Positions 28,179 through 44,759 of a DNA stretch of 64,000 nucleotides are shown piece by piece. Under the pieces are notes generated by a model. The model had not been told where the DNA came from and did not search any database. It worked only from the letters and a program-made list of their open reading frames with translations. The position numbers and the translations under genes are program-made. Position 1 is the first letter of the stretch, and every line of letters begins with the position of its first letter. Origin of the DNA: Chelydra serpentina (Eukaryota > Chordata > Testudines > Chelydridae); contig JBAIAC010000042.1 in the NCBI GenBank assembly GCA_037349315.1, positions 2,852,001 through 2,916,000 on the forward strand. The letters run 5' to 3'.

Positions 28179-30286
28179 TGTGACGGTGTCCCCATAAGAC
28201 TTTATGCGGAGATGTTTATAAATGTGTATATATAATGTAACTGGAATATGTTTTATGCTACATTTGCCATGTAACATATCTCTGTAAAAGTTATTGTGGA
28301 AGCGAGTACCCTCGAGGGCCACCTGGCAGGGCGAGGGTATGCGTGCACCTGTTATCTACCAGGGCACAGTACTAAGGTTCGCGTGGATGTTCGGAGGGAA
28401 CCCCCCTGGAGCGGATGGGAACCACACAGACACCGAGGCAATAAGACTAGAAATTTCAGCTTTATTGCCAATGACACTTATAACCTAGGTTTACAATACA
28501 CAATTAATGCAAAAACAAGATTACTCCTATTAAAAACAGCAACAGTCCTTGGAGTTGTTCTAAGTCCCAATAATTATTTGGGATGAGCCACGGACTAGTA
28601 GAATTAGAGGAATAATACATAGGATACTTCTACAACAATGAATTACAATTGAAGGGGAAGGGGTAAAGCAAAATATTAAAACAATAAGGTATTAAAGAAT
28701 ACTTACAAATACAAACCCGTATACAAACATTACGGCCGGCACACGCTGAGTTGGGAAAGGTTTCAGGTTGATCAGGCCCGAATTGCGAATTAGTGACTTA
28801 TATGACTTGTATGCGTCTTCGGTTCCTTCCCTCCCATCCCTTGGGGGGACGAGACAGATATACCTAAGATGACGCGTCCTTAGGGCCAGAATGATGCGTT
28901 TTTGGGGGCAGTTTTTGTGCCAAATAAGGTAAAAAAAAGAGACCTGTTTTTTTCTCCCTTGACTATTTCCCCATATCTGGTGGAGAGACAGGGGAAAACG
29001 GGGGAGGGGCTACCCCCCAGCAGTTGCAAATTCTGAGAATTGTTTTGTTCGTTTGGGCGGTTGAGCAAGATCACTTCCCTGGGGGGTGGGATGGTGGCGA
29101 GTGCAATTCTAACTGCCACAGATAGCAAACCTGTTTAGAGGCAAGCAGGGCCCCTGGATATGTATTCTCGAGGGCAGGGCAGAAATAGTAACCCGAAGGG
29201 AGCAATTCTTTTAACAGTTATGATCTACTGAATCTATTCCTTCTGTTTGTATGCATGTATCATTGTTGTAGTTGAAGTTATGAATATTGGTTGTATATTT
29301 GCTGGTTTTATACATAGCCTTTGTAAGAGCATGGGATCATGTCTTGAGAAAGGAATGTACAGGTAAAGAGCCCAATCAAGAAACTCTTAAGCAGACAAAA
29401 GTTGCAGACACCAATCCACATCTGAGCTTGGCCAAGAATGTCACTGGGCTAGTTACTGAATTGTGCATGGACATGTGACTTGCCCATGTGATCCCAAAAC
29501 TCCAGGGTAACATGATGCTACACAGGAAGTGGGGAGGAGCATCCATCCAGGGGAGAAAGTCTATTTAAACCCCTGGGAGACCTCTCCATCTTGTCTTCAG
29601 CTGGCTAAAGAGAGAGACTCTCCACCCCCCACGGACACACCTGAAAGAGACTGAACAAAGGACAAAGACAATAGAGGGTGTGAGCGATTGCTGGACCCAT
29701 GCTAGGAGGACTATAGCCTGTAAAGGGAAGTTTGCTGGAACTGGTGAGGTTTTTATCTGTATACAGTGTGATTAGACATAGACGTGCGTGTTTTATTTTA
29801 TTTTACTTAGTAATTCACTTTGCTCTGTCTGTTACTACTTGGAATCACTTAAATCCTACTTTCTGTACTTATTAAAATCACTTTTTACTTATTAAGCTAC
29901 CTGGAGTACGTGTTAGTACCGGGGGTGGGGACAGCTGTGCATATCTTTCTATCTTTGAAATAGAGGGCGAGCTATTTATGAGTTTACCCTGTATAAGCTT
30001 TATACCGGGTAAAACGGATTTACTCTGGGTTTGAACCCCATTGGGAGTTGGGCACCTGGGTGTCAAACGCAAGAGCACTTCCTAAGCTGCTTCCAGGCAG
30101 GCTTACAGCTCTTAGTGGACGTGGTTCAGACCCGAGTCTGGGTTTGCAACAGACCAGCTGGTGTGGCTCAAAACAGACAGGATTCTGGAGTCCCAAGCTG
30201 GAAAAGGCAGGGAAGCAGGGGCAGAAGTAGTCTTGGCACACCAGGTGGCAGCTCCAAGGGGGTTTGTGTGATACCAACCCGTCACA
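28179..30286 (+). mobile_element. LTR-2 copy, split by a solo LTR (unit B)
   Basis: It runs TGTGACGG..CCGTCACA, with a perfect inverted 8-bp end. Without the 28295-29221 insertion it matches the other LTR-2 copies in length, about 1.18 kb. Confidence 0.65.
28295..29216. mobile_element. 922-bp solo LTR (unit B only)
   Basis: It starts TGTGGAAGCG and ends TTTTAACA. A 5-bp target duplication GTTAT lies at 28290-28294 and 29217-29221. The empty site is readable in units A, C and D (AAAAGTTATGATC). TG..CA ends plus a short duplication fit a solo LTR of a retroviral or LTR-retrotransposon family; the family is not identified and no coding part is present. Confidence 0.8.
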
Positions 30287-30414
30287 GGTGTATCGCCAGG
30301 AACTACTCTGCCTTTAGAGCTGGGTGGTGATATATGGGCTGGTGAGGGTGGGGTTGTAAATGACCACAGACACAAAGAACGGGGGGCCAATGAAACACAT
30401 TTGAGAACCGCTGG

Positions 30415-30955
30415 TCTACACTCTTATGGTCACCACGTTTTCAAAAGGATAAATCTTCTCCAAAGTATGTCTTGTGAGGTATCGTGGGAAAAGTAATCGC
30501 CTGCTGATTATTATTGTCACGTTAACATGTGTTTGTCAGCCCTGTCCATGGAGCTCTGAGAGTTTGCTGTACGTTTGTTACATGCCGGAAAGCTGGAAAA
30601 CGCCCACAGACTAGCTCCTCACAGACAATGGCACCTGCACACCAGCTAGGCGCTAAGTGGCCATTAATTGCTTATCCGACCATTCACCAGCTGTGGAGCT
30701 GTGAACAAGAGAGTTACAATTCACGGGAAGGACAGCTGGATGCTCACTTAGGCCACAGACTGATTGTCGCCTGCCCCCCAGCTGGGGGGTGAACCTCAAA
30801 GAAGAGAATGGTATAAAAGCACACGCGAGAATTGCCTCCATTTTCACCTGTCCTCTCCCATCTTTACAGAAGGCAACAATATGCCTTGAAGGGCAACAGG
30901 GGCCTTGGACTTGGGAGGCCGGACCATGGTGGGAAGGAAATCCAGGCTGGGTACT
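30415..30955 (+). mobile_element. LTR-1, 5' part (unit B)
   Basis: Same content and breakpoint (GCTGGGTACT|CCTTTC) as in unit A. Confidence 0.5.
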
Positions 30956-32664
30956 CCTTTCTTTGAGAAGCTCTTGTCTCCCCGTGTTTCAGAGCAGGGA
31001 CTCAGAACTGGGCGAGGGCGTAGCCTGTGTGTCAAGGCTGATGTGCTTTTAGCCATCCCTGGGGAAATTTTGCCTAAATTTGGCCACATCATAAGGCTTT
31101 GAAAAATTGTGGTCTGCACACGCTCACTGGAGACGCTTTAGATTTTAGCTGCTACGTTCTCCAAAGAGCCTGTGTGCGTGCTCCAGCCTAGGGCTGAGCA
31201 AGGCTTCCCCTGCGATTGCAGTTCTGAGCAGACTCTGCTGGGCTCCAGCCTGGGAACGGAGAGCAGGCAGCCTCTCTCCTGCGCGTTCAGTGCCCCTCTG
31301 CTGGGCCCAGGCAGTGTGGAGAGAAACCTGCCTGAGTCACATGTGGATGGGGGGGGGGAGAAAGAGGGGGGCTGAGAACCAGTCTGAAGGAGGAGGGCAG
31401 ATGGGTGCTTAGGTGTGTGGAGGGAGAAAGGGACAGGCACGAGGGTGGAGGGCATGCTGACCGGAGGCCAGGGTGAGGGGAGGAGATGGGGACAATAGAA
31501 GAAGGGGCAGAAGGTGTTATGCTGAGGGGTTGCTGGGGGGGGGGATGGCGGGGGAGGGTGAGAATATGTAGAGGAGTCTGTGCCTGCTAAGACACTCCCC
31601 TCCAGGCCTGGAATGGAGCCAAGATCCTGAGTCCTGCTATACTATCAGCAACTAGCTCCGAAACCCACCGGCAAAGCATCTCCTGGCCCTTCGGTGCTAG
31701 GCTATAGAGAGGATGACAACCTACTACTGCTATCAGTTACTCTGGTAAGCTCAAGTGGCAGAGGGCTGGGTGGTGGCACAAAAGGCTCCAGCCTTGCTGG
31801 GTGTTAGTACGATGCCACAGCATGGAGCTTGTTTGTTTGTTTTCAGTTTGCTTTTTAAAAAGGGGCCCCGTGCAGCAGTTGCTGGGGGAGGAGGTGTCAG
31901 AGTCTGAGGTTTAATCCCCTCCCTCCTGGGCAGCAGGATTCTGTGTCTGCTTCCCCCCAGCAGCCTAGAGGCCAGGGGAGAGGGGCTGGCATTGAGTGAC
32001 CAGAACCAGCACCACACCATGCTGGTGGAATAGGGCACCTGATTGTCCCCTGCCAGCCCTTTTATGGCTGCAGAGAAGCTTCCAGAGGTGCCTTGAGCCA
32101 CAACAGTTTATACAATGGCCAACAGCCTCACGCTGTGGTGTCCCCCTCTCCAATCGCCTCGGTGATGTGTTAACTCTGAAACCTACTGATGGCTGTTGGG
32201 CATTCACAGGTGGTCCAAGTAGTACAGCTGCTCACTGCTCAATGAGCCAATCTACTATACTGGCCATTCACCTTTCCAGACGTTAACTCTGAAACCTGCT
32301 GTTGACAGTGCAACTGGTAAACAGGACTTGGGCCGCAGGGGGCTGTAAGATGAACAGCTCAACCTCCTCACCTTGTTTACATCACAGAGAGAGTGGGAGG
32401 ATTTGAGTCTGAAACTGACCAATGATGACTTGGCCATTGTTAACTACCTAGCACTGAATCACGTTCACTGACACGGCCTGGATGGGATCAGGCGGGAAAC
32501 AGACCCAAATACAAGGTCACTTCCAGCTTTGACTCACACTTGCGTATCTAGCACCTAGAGGCCCTGCTGCAGTCACCTTCAGCTCAGTTTTTCCCAACCC
32601 CTGCTGCCGTTGCTGATCCATGGAGCCTTTAACAGCTAATGCTGAGACCCCCCCCATGCAGCCT
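30956..32664. other. Anonymous unit sequence (unit B)
   Basis: Copy of 19173-20884. The first G-run here is G10 at 31349-31358. No gene recognised. Confidence 0.4.
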
Positions 32665-33615
32665 TAAAGGGTAGGCGGGGTCTCTCAGGATCACAATGAG
32701 CATTTCGACTTCCCCTACGGAGATCTTCCGGTCTGGGAAGAAAGTCCCGGCTTGCAGCTTCCGGAGCAGGGCAGTGTTCCGAAAGATGCGTGCGTCACGC
32801 ACCTTTCCGGACCAGCCTGCGTTAATGTCAAAGAAAGGCGCACGGTGATCCACAAGCGCCTGGAGATCCATAGAGAAATACCCCATCTGATTAACGTACT
32901 CGGAGGCTAGGTGGTCTGGTGCCAGACGTGGAATATGCATCCTATCCAATGTTCCCTCTAATTTTTGACAGCCCGTGTCCGCAAAAAATTTCTTCTGCGC
33001 AAATTGTTGTGCTTCTGTGCACATTTTTGTGCGCGCGGTGTTTTCCCGTCTTTAGTATCTGTGTGCGCACGCACAGCTTAGAGGGACCAGTGGTCCCATC
33101 TATGGCCCCTCCACAGTTAGGGAAACCCATTTATGCAAAGCCAGCCACAATGTCCTGCGATGAACCGGACGGACTCACGGTTCTTCTGAGCAGGGTGTGA
33201 TGAATGGCCCTGAAAACTTGCATCAATACGATACTGACGGTCGACTTTCCCACCCCAAAGTGGTTCGCGACCGATCGGTAGCTGTCTGGAGTTGCCAACT
33301 TCCAGATCGCAATAGCCTCCCGCTTCGCCACCGTCAGGGCAGCTCTCAATCTCGTGTCCTTGCGCCGCAGGGCGGGGGCGAGCTCCTCACACAGTCCCAT
33401 GAAAGTGGCTTTTCTCATCTGAAAGTTCGGCAGCCGCCCGCTCATCAGCCCAGACTTTCAGGACATTGTGATCCCACCACTCGGCGCTTCTTTCCCAAGC
33501 CCCAAAGCAGCGTTCCACGGTGCTGAGCATGTCTGTGAACACCACAAGCAATCTCATGTCGCATGCGTTACGCGAGTGGATATCATCGCTGGAGCCCTTC
33601 TCAGATTACGGTGAG
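32665..33615 (-). pseudogene. PIF/Harbinger transposase relic, minus strand (unit B)
   Basis: Copy of the unit A relic with the same truncation points. It contains the same MITE at 32947-33092 (inverted CAATGTTCCCTCTAA ends). Confidence 0.8.
32947..33092. mobile_element. 146-bp MITE inside the Harbinger relic (unit B)
   Basis: Same position and ends as 21168-21313, so it was present before the unit duplicated. Confidence 0.7.
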
Positions 33616-33819
33616 AGGGGCGGTCAGGGGAGAAGGTGCGGGGGCGGTTGAATGGCTCAGGGGTTCTGAGGGGGGCAGTCAGGGGAATGAAAGAGGGAAG
33701 GGGCAGGGGCCAGGCTGTTGCGCAGGCACAGCCTCCCCTACCCGGCCCTCCATACAATTTTTCAGCTCCGATGCGGCCCTCGGGCCAAAAAGTTTGCCCA
33801 CCCCCCTGCCTTGGAGCCC

Positions 33820-34171
33820 GTGAGTGGAATAGGAGCCGGACCCAGAGACGCTGCAACGAGGTCGGTTGGGCGCTAGGACCCAGGAGCAGCTGGGGGGCGG
33901 CTCTGGGGGGGGGATCGCTGGGCTCAGGCCCGGCAGCAGGAAGCGACTCGCAGCCGCTGCGGTGACTCCGGCTCCAGGCTCCTGGCGAGATCCCCGAGCC
34001 CCGGCGGCTGGTGCGGGGAGCCCGGAGCCCGGGCTGCAGCCGGGAGAGGGGAATCTCCAGCCGGGCCCTTCCCGCTGCTCCCCAGGAGCCTCTCCCAGGG
34101 CAGAGCCCCCAGCCCGGCCAGGGCCCCTTCCCGGCCCGGCCCCTGCCCCGGGAGCCCCGCTCGGAGGGAAG
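33820..34171 (+). promoter_or_regulatory. GC-rich promoter region and leader exon of ZNF-4
   Basis: Close copy of 22040-22391, ending CTCGGAGGGAAG before donor GTGAGAGAGA at 34172. Start site not determined. Confidence 0.6.
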
Positions 34172-35078
34172 GTGAGAGAGACCCGCCCCCCCCGTCACCC
34201 CCGGGCTGCAGGGGGGGAGGATAAAGAGGCGGGTGCTGGAGATCGGGGGGCACTGAAGGGAAGATGGGGCGATGCAGGGGATCGGGGGGATTGTGAGGCT
34301 GAGGGAAGCGAGGCTGGAAGCGGGGGAAATGTGAGTGGGGGGCACTGCGAGGGAAGGGGGCGGGGGAGAGGCCAAGGCAGCTTCTCCGCCCCCTGGGACA
34401 CGAGGGGGGAGGGGCGGAGAGAAGCTCTTCTCCTCCTGGAACTGGTCAAACCCGCTTTGGGAGGGATCAGGTGACGAACCCCTCAGGGCACAGAAGCTAC
34501 AAAGCAAAAATCCAGTCCCCTCCCTCAACGTCCTGCTCCCTGTGTGTTATTGTCAGACACACCCGTGCTGGTGGGGTCTGTGTGTCCTGAGTGTTGGGTT
34601 CTGCCGGGGGCCCTGGTCCGATTTCCCTGCAGGATTCAGATCTCAGCCACACCGGAGTCAGACCGGAGTCACTGCTGGCTCTGGCTGGGGGCTGAGTGCG
34701 GATGGGCCAATGGGATCAGCCTCTGCCTGCCTGTCCCTGGGGGCTGCTGGGGGTGTCCAGGGCAGCTCATTCTTCAGGTGCTGCCACCAGAGGGTTCTGG
34801 CTATTGCTAAGGCAGAGGGGTTTACACTGCAATGGGGGGCAATCTCCCAACGTGGGCCCTTTGATTCTGCTCATTTTCCAGCATTTGGCTCAGACATGCT
34901 GTTAATGGGAGGGTTGAGCCTGGGCGGAATCGGCTTGAGCCTGGTGGGAATCGGGGTGTGACATGGACTGAAGCCCCTTCTGTAACCTTCCCCATCGCCC
35001 CTCTCGCCCCCACAGGGTGAGGAATCACGTCCACATTTCACTCCAGATCATCCGTCTTCCAGGAGAGAGGGAAAGGAA

Positions 35079-38549
<3,471 letters not shown>

Positions 38550-39677
38550 CACATGGCAAGAAAAGATTAAGCAACTTGCTTAATTGACTCAGATTCAACT
38601 TTTAGAGGGAGATTTAAAAGTGTTTCCACCTTAGATAAGCTAGAGTTTGAAATGTAAACGTGTATTGTTAAAGTCTTGGAAGAGGGGTAAGTGTAGTGGT
38701 CTATGTTTAGAGGTTAACAGTTTATCCAAAATGTTCCTGTATTCTGTTAATTCAGAGATTATACCCATCGCCCGTGCCACCTGCCCAATTCTAGCTCAGT
38801 GTCCTTGAAATCACAGGGGGTAGGGGCTGAAGGATGGAGGGAATGTTTATAGCTTAAATCACCTAAATGTGTTTTGCAAGTTTAATGTCAGTGAGATCTG
38901 TTCCCCTCTCCTGTTCAGACATTTTCTCTGGGGATCCCGGAGACAGAAAGGAGCAGGTGTTACCATCTTGGCTACCAATCCCAATGGTGACTCTCTACAC
39001 TAGCAATTCTCAAAGCGTGGGGCAGGGCCTCCCAGTGGAGGTACAGGAATGTATCAAGGCAGGCGTGACCTCTGGCTGGGACTCATGAAGAAGGAACTGG
39101 CCTACCTGGGAGGTGGGGATAAATGCCCAGGCTCTCAAACCCAGGTGGAGCAGCAGCACAGAAGTAAGGGTTGCAATGGGGTGATACGTCTGCTGTGAGC
39201 GGATGTGTTGGTAATCTCGTGTCTTTTCCTACTTCATCTTTGGGTTAGAACAAAGGAGTTAATACTGAGGGTAAACCCTTTCAAGATGGGGAACATACCT
39301 GATTTGTGGAAAAAACTGTTGTACATACTTGGGATGGTTACCTGTCAGCCTATATCTGTTAACAGCCTGGAAGCTTGGCACAGCAGCCAAAGCATAACAG
39401 GCCTATGCTTCTGTATGGAAGGGGAAACTGAGGCACGCCGCCTCATGGCACTGATGGCTAAATGCCCAGGCACCTACACTTTAACAGCTATTGCTGTCTA
39501 TATTCGGTTAGCAATACTACACCCCAATCTATTTTCAGGCTCCCGGGGACCCGGAACCCCAAAACTTGCTAGAACACTTACGAACGACATCATGTGGGGT
39601 ACAGGTACTGAAAAGGCATGTGACGAAAGACGAACAGGGATTTTATATGTACTGCCTCCGCCATGGACAGTGTCCCA

Positions 39678-39963
39678 GGGTACATCTATACTCAGCCGTC
39701 GCGTTGGAGGAGTCCAATTGATCTTCTGGGTTTGATTTATCGCGTCTTGTCTAGATGCGATATATCGAACCAGGAAGTGCTCCCCCGTCGACGCCGGTAA
39801 TCCTGCTCCACTAACGGAGCAGGCGGAGTCGACGGGGGAGCCTGCGCGCCGCGTGTGGACCACAGGTAAGTTCGAACTAAGAGACTTCGACTTCAGCTAC
39901 ATTATTAACGTAGCTGAAGTTGCGTATCTTAGTTCGACAGGGGGGTTTAGTGTAGACCAGCCC
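39678..39963. mobile_element. Fold-back MITE (unit C)
   Basis: Copy of 17005-17290. The left end reads GGGTACATCTA and the first hairpin has GATATATCG, so one stem pair is lost. Confidence 0.7.
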
Positions 39964-39994
39964 CAAGTCTTTGGCAGTAACTTCAGGAGGAGGG

Positions 39995-41175
39995 TGTGAC
40001 GGTGTCCCCATAAGACTTTATGCGGAGATGTTTATAAATGTGTATATATAATGTAACTGGAATATGTTTTATGCTACATTTGCCATGTAACATATCTCTG
40101 TAAAAGTTATGATCTACTGAATCTATTCCTTCTGTTTGTATGCATGTATCATTGTTGTAGTTGAAGTTATGAATATTGGTTGTATATTTGCTGGTTTTAT
40201 ACATAGCCTTTGTAAGAGCATGGGATCATGTCTTGAGAAAGGAATGTACAGGTAAAGAGCCCAATCAAGAAACTCTTAAGCAGACAAAAGTTGCAGACAC
40301 CAATCCACATCTGAGCTTGGCCAAGAATGTCACTGGGCTAGTTACTGAATTGTGCATGGACATGTGACTTGCCCATGTGATCCCAAAACTCCAGGGTAAC
40401 ATGATGCTACACAGGAAGTGGGGAGGAGCATCCATCCAGGGGAGAAAGTCTATTTAAACCCCTGGGAGACCTCTCCATCTTGTCTTCAGCTGGCTAAAGA
40501 GAGAGACTCTCCACCCCCCACGGACACACCTGAAAGAGACTGAACAAAGGACAAAGACAATAGAGGGTGTGAGCGATTGCTGGACCCATGCTAGGAGGAC
40601 TATAGCCTGTAAAGGGAAGTTTGCTGGAACTGGTGAGGTTTTTATCTGTATACAGTGTGATTAGACATAGACGTGCGTGTTTTATTTTATTTTACTTAGT
40701 AATTCACTTTGCTCTGTCTGTTACTACTTGGAATCACTTAAATCCTACTTTCTGTACTTATTAAAATCACTTTTTACTTATTAAGCTACCTGGAGTACGT
40801 GTTAGTACCGGGGGTGGGGACAGCTGTGCATATCTTTCTATCTTTGAAATAGAGGGCGAGCTATTTATGAGTTTACCCTGTATAAGCTTTATACCGGGTA
40901 AAACGGATTTACTCTGGGTTTGAACCCCATTGGGAGTTGGGCACCTGGGTGTCAAAGGCAAGAGCACTTCCTAAGCTGCTTCCAGGCAGGCTTACAGCTC
41001 TTAGTGGACGTGGTTCAGACCCGAGTCTGGGTTTGCAACAGACCAGCTGGTGTGGCTCAAAACAGACAGGATTCTGGAGTCCCAAGCTGGAAAAGGCAGG
41101 GAAGCAGGGGCAGAAGTAGTCTTGGCACACCAGGTGGCAGCTCCAAGGGGGTTTGTGTGATACCAACCCGTCACA
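39995..41175 (+). mobile_element. LTR-2 copy (unit C)
   Basis: TGTGACGG..CCGTCACA, uninterrupted, preceded by the purine tract AGGAGGAGGG. Confidence 0.6.
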
Positions 41176-41303
41176 GGTGTATCGCCAGGAACTACTCTGC
41201 CTTTAGAGCTGGGTGGTGATATATGGGCTTGTGAGGGTGGGGTTGTAAATGACCACAGACACAAAGAACGGGGGGCCAATGAAACACATTTGAGAACCGC
41301 TGG

Positions 41304-41845
41304 TCTACACTCTTATGGTCACCACGTTTTCAAAAGGATAAATCTTCTCCAAAGTATGTCTTGTGAGGTATCGTGGGAAAAGTAATCGCCTGCTGATTAT
41401 TATTGTCACGTTAACATGTGTTTGTCAGCCCTGTCCATGGAGCTCTGAGAGTTTGCTGTACGTTTGTTACATGCCGGAAAGCTGGAAAACGCCCACAGAC
41501 TAGCTCCTCACAGACAATGGCACCTGCACACCAGCTAGGCGCTAAGTGGCCATTAATTGCTTATCCGACCATTCACCAGCTGTGGAGCTGTGAACAAGAG
41601 GGTTACAATTCACGGGAAGGACAGCTGGATGCTCACTTAGGCCACAGACTGATTGTCGCCTGCCCCCCAGCTGGGGGGTGAACCTCAAAGAAGAGAATGG
41701 TATAAAAGCACAAGCGAGAATTGCCTCCATTTTCACCTGTCCTCTCCCATCTTTACAGAAGGCAACAATATGCCTTGAAGGGCAACAGGGGCCTTGGACT
41801 TGGGAGGCCGGACCATGGTGGGAAGGAAATCCAGGCTGGGTACTC
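41304..41845 (+). mobile_element. LTR-1, 5' part (unit C)
   Basis: Same content and breakpoint as in units A and B. Confidence 0.5.
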
Positions 41846-43549
41846 CTTTCTTTGAGTAGCTCTTGTCTCCCCATGTTTCAGAGCAGGGACTCAGAACTGG
41901 GCGAGGGCGTAGCCTGTGTGTCAAGGCTGATGTGCTTTTAGCCATCCCTGGGGAAATTTTGCCTAAATTTGGCCACATCATAAGGCTTTGAAAAATTGTG
42001 GTCTGCACACGCTCACTGGAGACGCTTTAGATTTTAGCTGCTACGTTCTCCAAAGAGCCTGTGTGCGTGCTCCAGCCTAGGGCTGAGCAAGGCTTCCCCT
42101 GCGATTGCAGTTCTGAGCAGACTCTGCTGGGCTCCAGCCTGGGAACGGAGAGCAGGCAGCCTCTCTCCTGCGCGTTCAGTGCCCCTCTGCTGGGCCCAGG
42201 CAGTGTGGAGAGAAACCTGCCTGAGTCACATGTGGATGGGGGGGGGGGAGAGAGAGGGGGGCTGAGAACCAGTCTGAAGGAGGAGGGCAGAGGGGTGCTT
42301 AGGTGTGTGGAGGGAGAAAGGGACAGGCACGAGGGTGGAGGGCATGCTGACCAGAGGCCAGGGTGAGGGGAGGAGATGGGGACAATAGAAGAAGGGGCAG
42401 AAGGTGTTATGCTGAGGGGTTGCTGGGGGGGGGGGGGGGAGGGTGAGAATATGTAGAGGAGTCTGTGCCTGCTAAGACACTCCCCTCCAGGCCTGGAATG
42501 GAGCCAAGATCCTGAGTCCTGCTATACTATCAGCAACTAGCTCCGAAACCCACCGGCAAAGCATCTCCTGGCCCTTCGGTGCTAGGCTATAGAGAGGATG
42601 ACAACCTACTACTGCTATCAGTTACTCTGGTAAGCTCAAGTGGCAGAGGGCTGGGTGGTGGCACAAAAGGCTCCAGCCTTGCTGGGTGTTAGTACGATGC
42701 CACAGCATGGAGCTTGTTTGTTTGTTTTCAGTTTGCTTTTTAAAAAGGGGCCCCGTGCAGCAGTTGCTGGGGGAGGAGGTGTCAGAGTCTGAGGTTTAAT
42801 CCCCTCCCTCCTGGGCAGCAGGATTCTGTGTCTGCTTCCCCCCAGCAGCCTAGAGGCCAGGGGAGAGGGGCTGGCATTGAGTGACCAGAACCAGCACCAC
42901 ACCATGCTGGTGGAATAGTGCACCTGATTGTCCCCTGCCAGCCCTTTTATGGCTGCAGAGAAGCTTCCAGAGGTGCCTTGAGCCACAACAGTTTATACAA
43001 TGGCCAACAGCCTCACGCTGTGGTGTCCCCCTCTCCAATCGCCTCGGTGATGTGTTAACTCTGAAACCTACTGATGGCTGTTGGGCATTCACAGGTGGTC
43101 CAAGTAGTACAGCTGCTCACTGCTCAATGAGCCAATCTACTATACTGGCCATTCACCTTTCCAGACGTTAACTCTGAAACCTGCTGTTGACAGTGCAACT
43201 GGTAAACAGGACTTGGGCTGCAGGGGGCTGTAAGATGAACAGCTCAACCTCCTCACCTTGTTTACATCACAGAGAGAGTGGGAGGATTTGAGTCTGAAAC
43301 TGACCAATGATGACTTGGCCATTGTTAACTACCTAGCACTGAATCACGTTCACTGACACGGCCTGGATGGGGTCAGGGGGGAAACAGACCCAAATACAAG
43401 GTCACTTCCAGCCTTGACTCACCCTTGCGTATCTAGCACCTAGAGGCCCTGCTGCAGTCACCTTCAGCTCAGTTTTTCCCAACCCCTGCTGCCGTTGCTG
43501 ATCCATGGAGCCTTTAACAGCTAATGCTGAGACCCCCCCCATGCAGCCT
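41846..43549. other. Anonymous unit sequence (unit C)
   Basis: Copy of 19173-20884. G-runs are G11 at 42238-42248 and about G15 near 42425, where the interrupting ATGGC seen in A and B is lost. No gene recognised. Confidence 0.4.
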
Positions 43550-44500
43550 TAAAGGGTAGGCGGGGTCTCTCAGGATCACAATGAGCATTTCGACTTCCCC
43601 TACGGAGATCTTCCGGTCTGGGAAGAAAGTCCCGGCTTGCAGCTTCCGGAGCAGGGCAGTGTTCCGAAAGATGCATGCGTCACGCACCTTTCCGGGCCAG
43701 CCTGCGTTAATGTCAAAGAAAGGCGCACGGTGATCCACAAGCGCCTGGAGATCCATAGAGAAATACCCCATCTGATTAACGTACTCGGAGGCTAGGTGGT
43801 CTGGTGCCAGACGTGGAATATGCATCCTATCCAATGTTCCCTCTAATTTTTGACAGCCCGTGTCCACAAAAAATTTCTTCTGCGCAAATTGTTGTGCTTC
43901 TGTGCACATTTTTGTGCGCGCGGTGTTTTCCCGTCTTTAGTATCTGTGTGCGCACGCACAGCTTAGAGGGACCAGTGGTCCCATCTATGGCCCCTCCACA
44001 GTTAGGGAAACCCATTTATGCAAAGCCAGCCACAATGTCCTGCGATGAACCGGACGGACTCACGGTTCTTCTGAGCAGGGTGTGATGAATGGCCCTGAAA
44101 ACATGCATCAATACGATACTGACGGTCGACTTTCCCACCCCAAAGTGGTTCGCGACCGATCGGTAGCTGTCTGGAGTTGCCAACTTCCAGATCGCAATAG
44201 CCTCCCGCTTCGCCACCGTCAGGGCAGCTCTCAATCTCGGGTCCTTGCGCCGCAGGGCGGGGGCGAGCTCCTCACACAGTCCCATGAAAGTGGCTTTTCT
44301 CATCTGAAAGTTCGGCAGCCGCCCGCTCATCAGCCCAGACTTTCAGGACATTGTGATCCCACCACTCGGCGCTTCTTTCCCAAGCCCCAAAGCAGCGTTC
44401 CACGGTGCTGAGCATGTCTGTGAACACCACAAGCAATCTCATGTCGCATGCGTTACGCGAGTGGATATCATCGCTGGAGCCCTTCTCAGATTACGGTGAG
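43550..44500 (-). pseudogene. PIF/Harbinger transposase relic, minus strand (unit C)
   Basis: Third copy of the truncated minus-strand relic, with the MITE at 43832-43977. Confidence 0.8.
43832..43977. mobile_element. 146-bp MITE inside the Harbinger relic (unit C)
   Basis: Same ends and site as in units A and B. Confidence 0.7.
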
Positions 44501-44503
44501 AGG

Positions 44504-44611
44504 GGCGGTCAGGGGAGAAGGTGGGGGGCGGTTGAATGGCTCAGGGGTTCTGAGGGGGGCGGTCAGGGGAGAAGGTGGGGGGCGGTTGAATGGCTCAGGG
44601 ATTCTGAGGGG
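44504..44611 (+). repeat. 54-bp tandem duplication (unit C only)
   Basis: A block starting GGCGGTCAGGGGAGAAGG occurs twice with period 54. Units A and B have it once. Confidence 0.8.
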
Positions 44612-44759
44612 GGCAGTCAGGGGAATGAAAGAGGGAAGGGGCAGGGGCCAGGCTGTTGCGCAGGCACAGCCTCCCCTACCCGGCCCTCCATACAATTTTT
44701 CAGCTCCGATGCGGCCCTCGGGCCAAAAAGTTTGCCCACCCCCCTGCCTTGGAGCCCGT

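Larger units (their letters stand above)
27185..30414. mobile_element. hAT-type element with nested insertions (unit B)
   Basis: It is flanked by a perfect 8-bp duplication TCTACACT at 27177-27184 and 30415-30422. It contains an LTR-2 element, itself holding a fold-back MITE in its upstream part and a solo LTR inside the LTR. Confidence 0.8.
39002..41303. mobile_element. hAT-type element invaded by an LTR element (unit C)
   Basis: Same structure as unit A, with TCTACACT on both sides and no solo LTR. It includes the fold-back MITE 39678-39963 and LTR-2 39995-41175. Confidence 0.75.
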
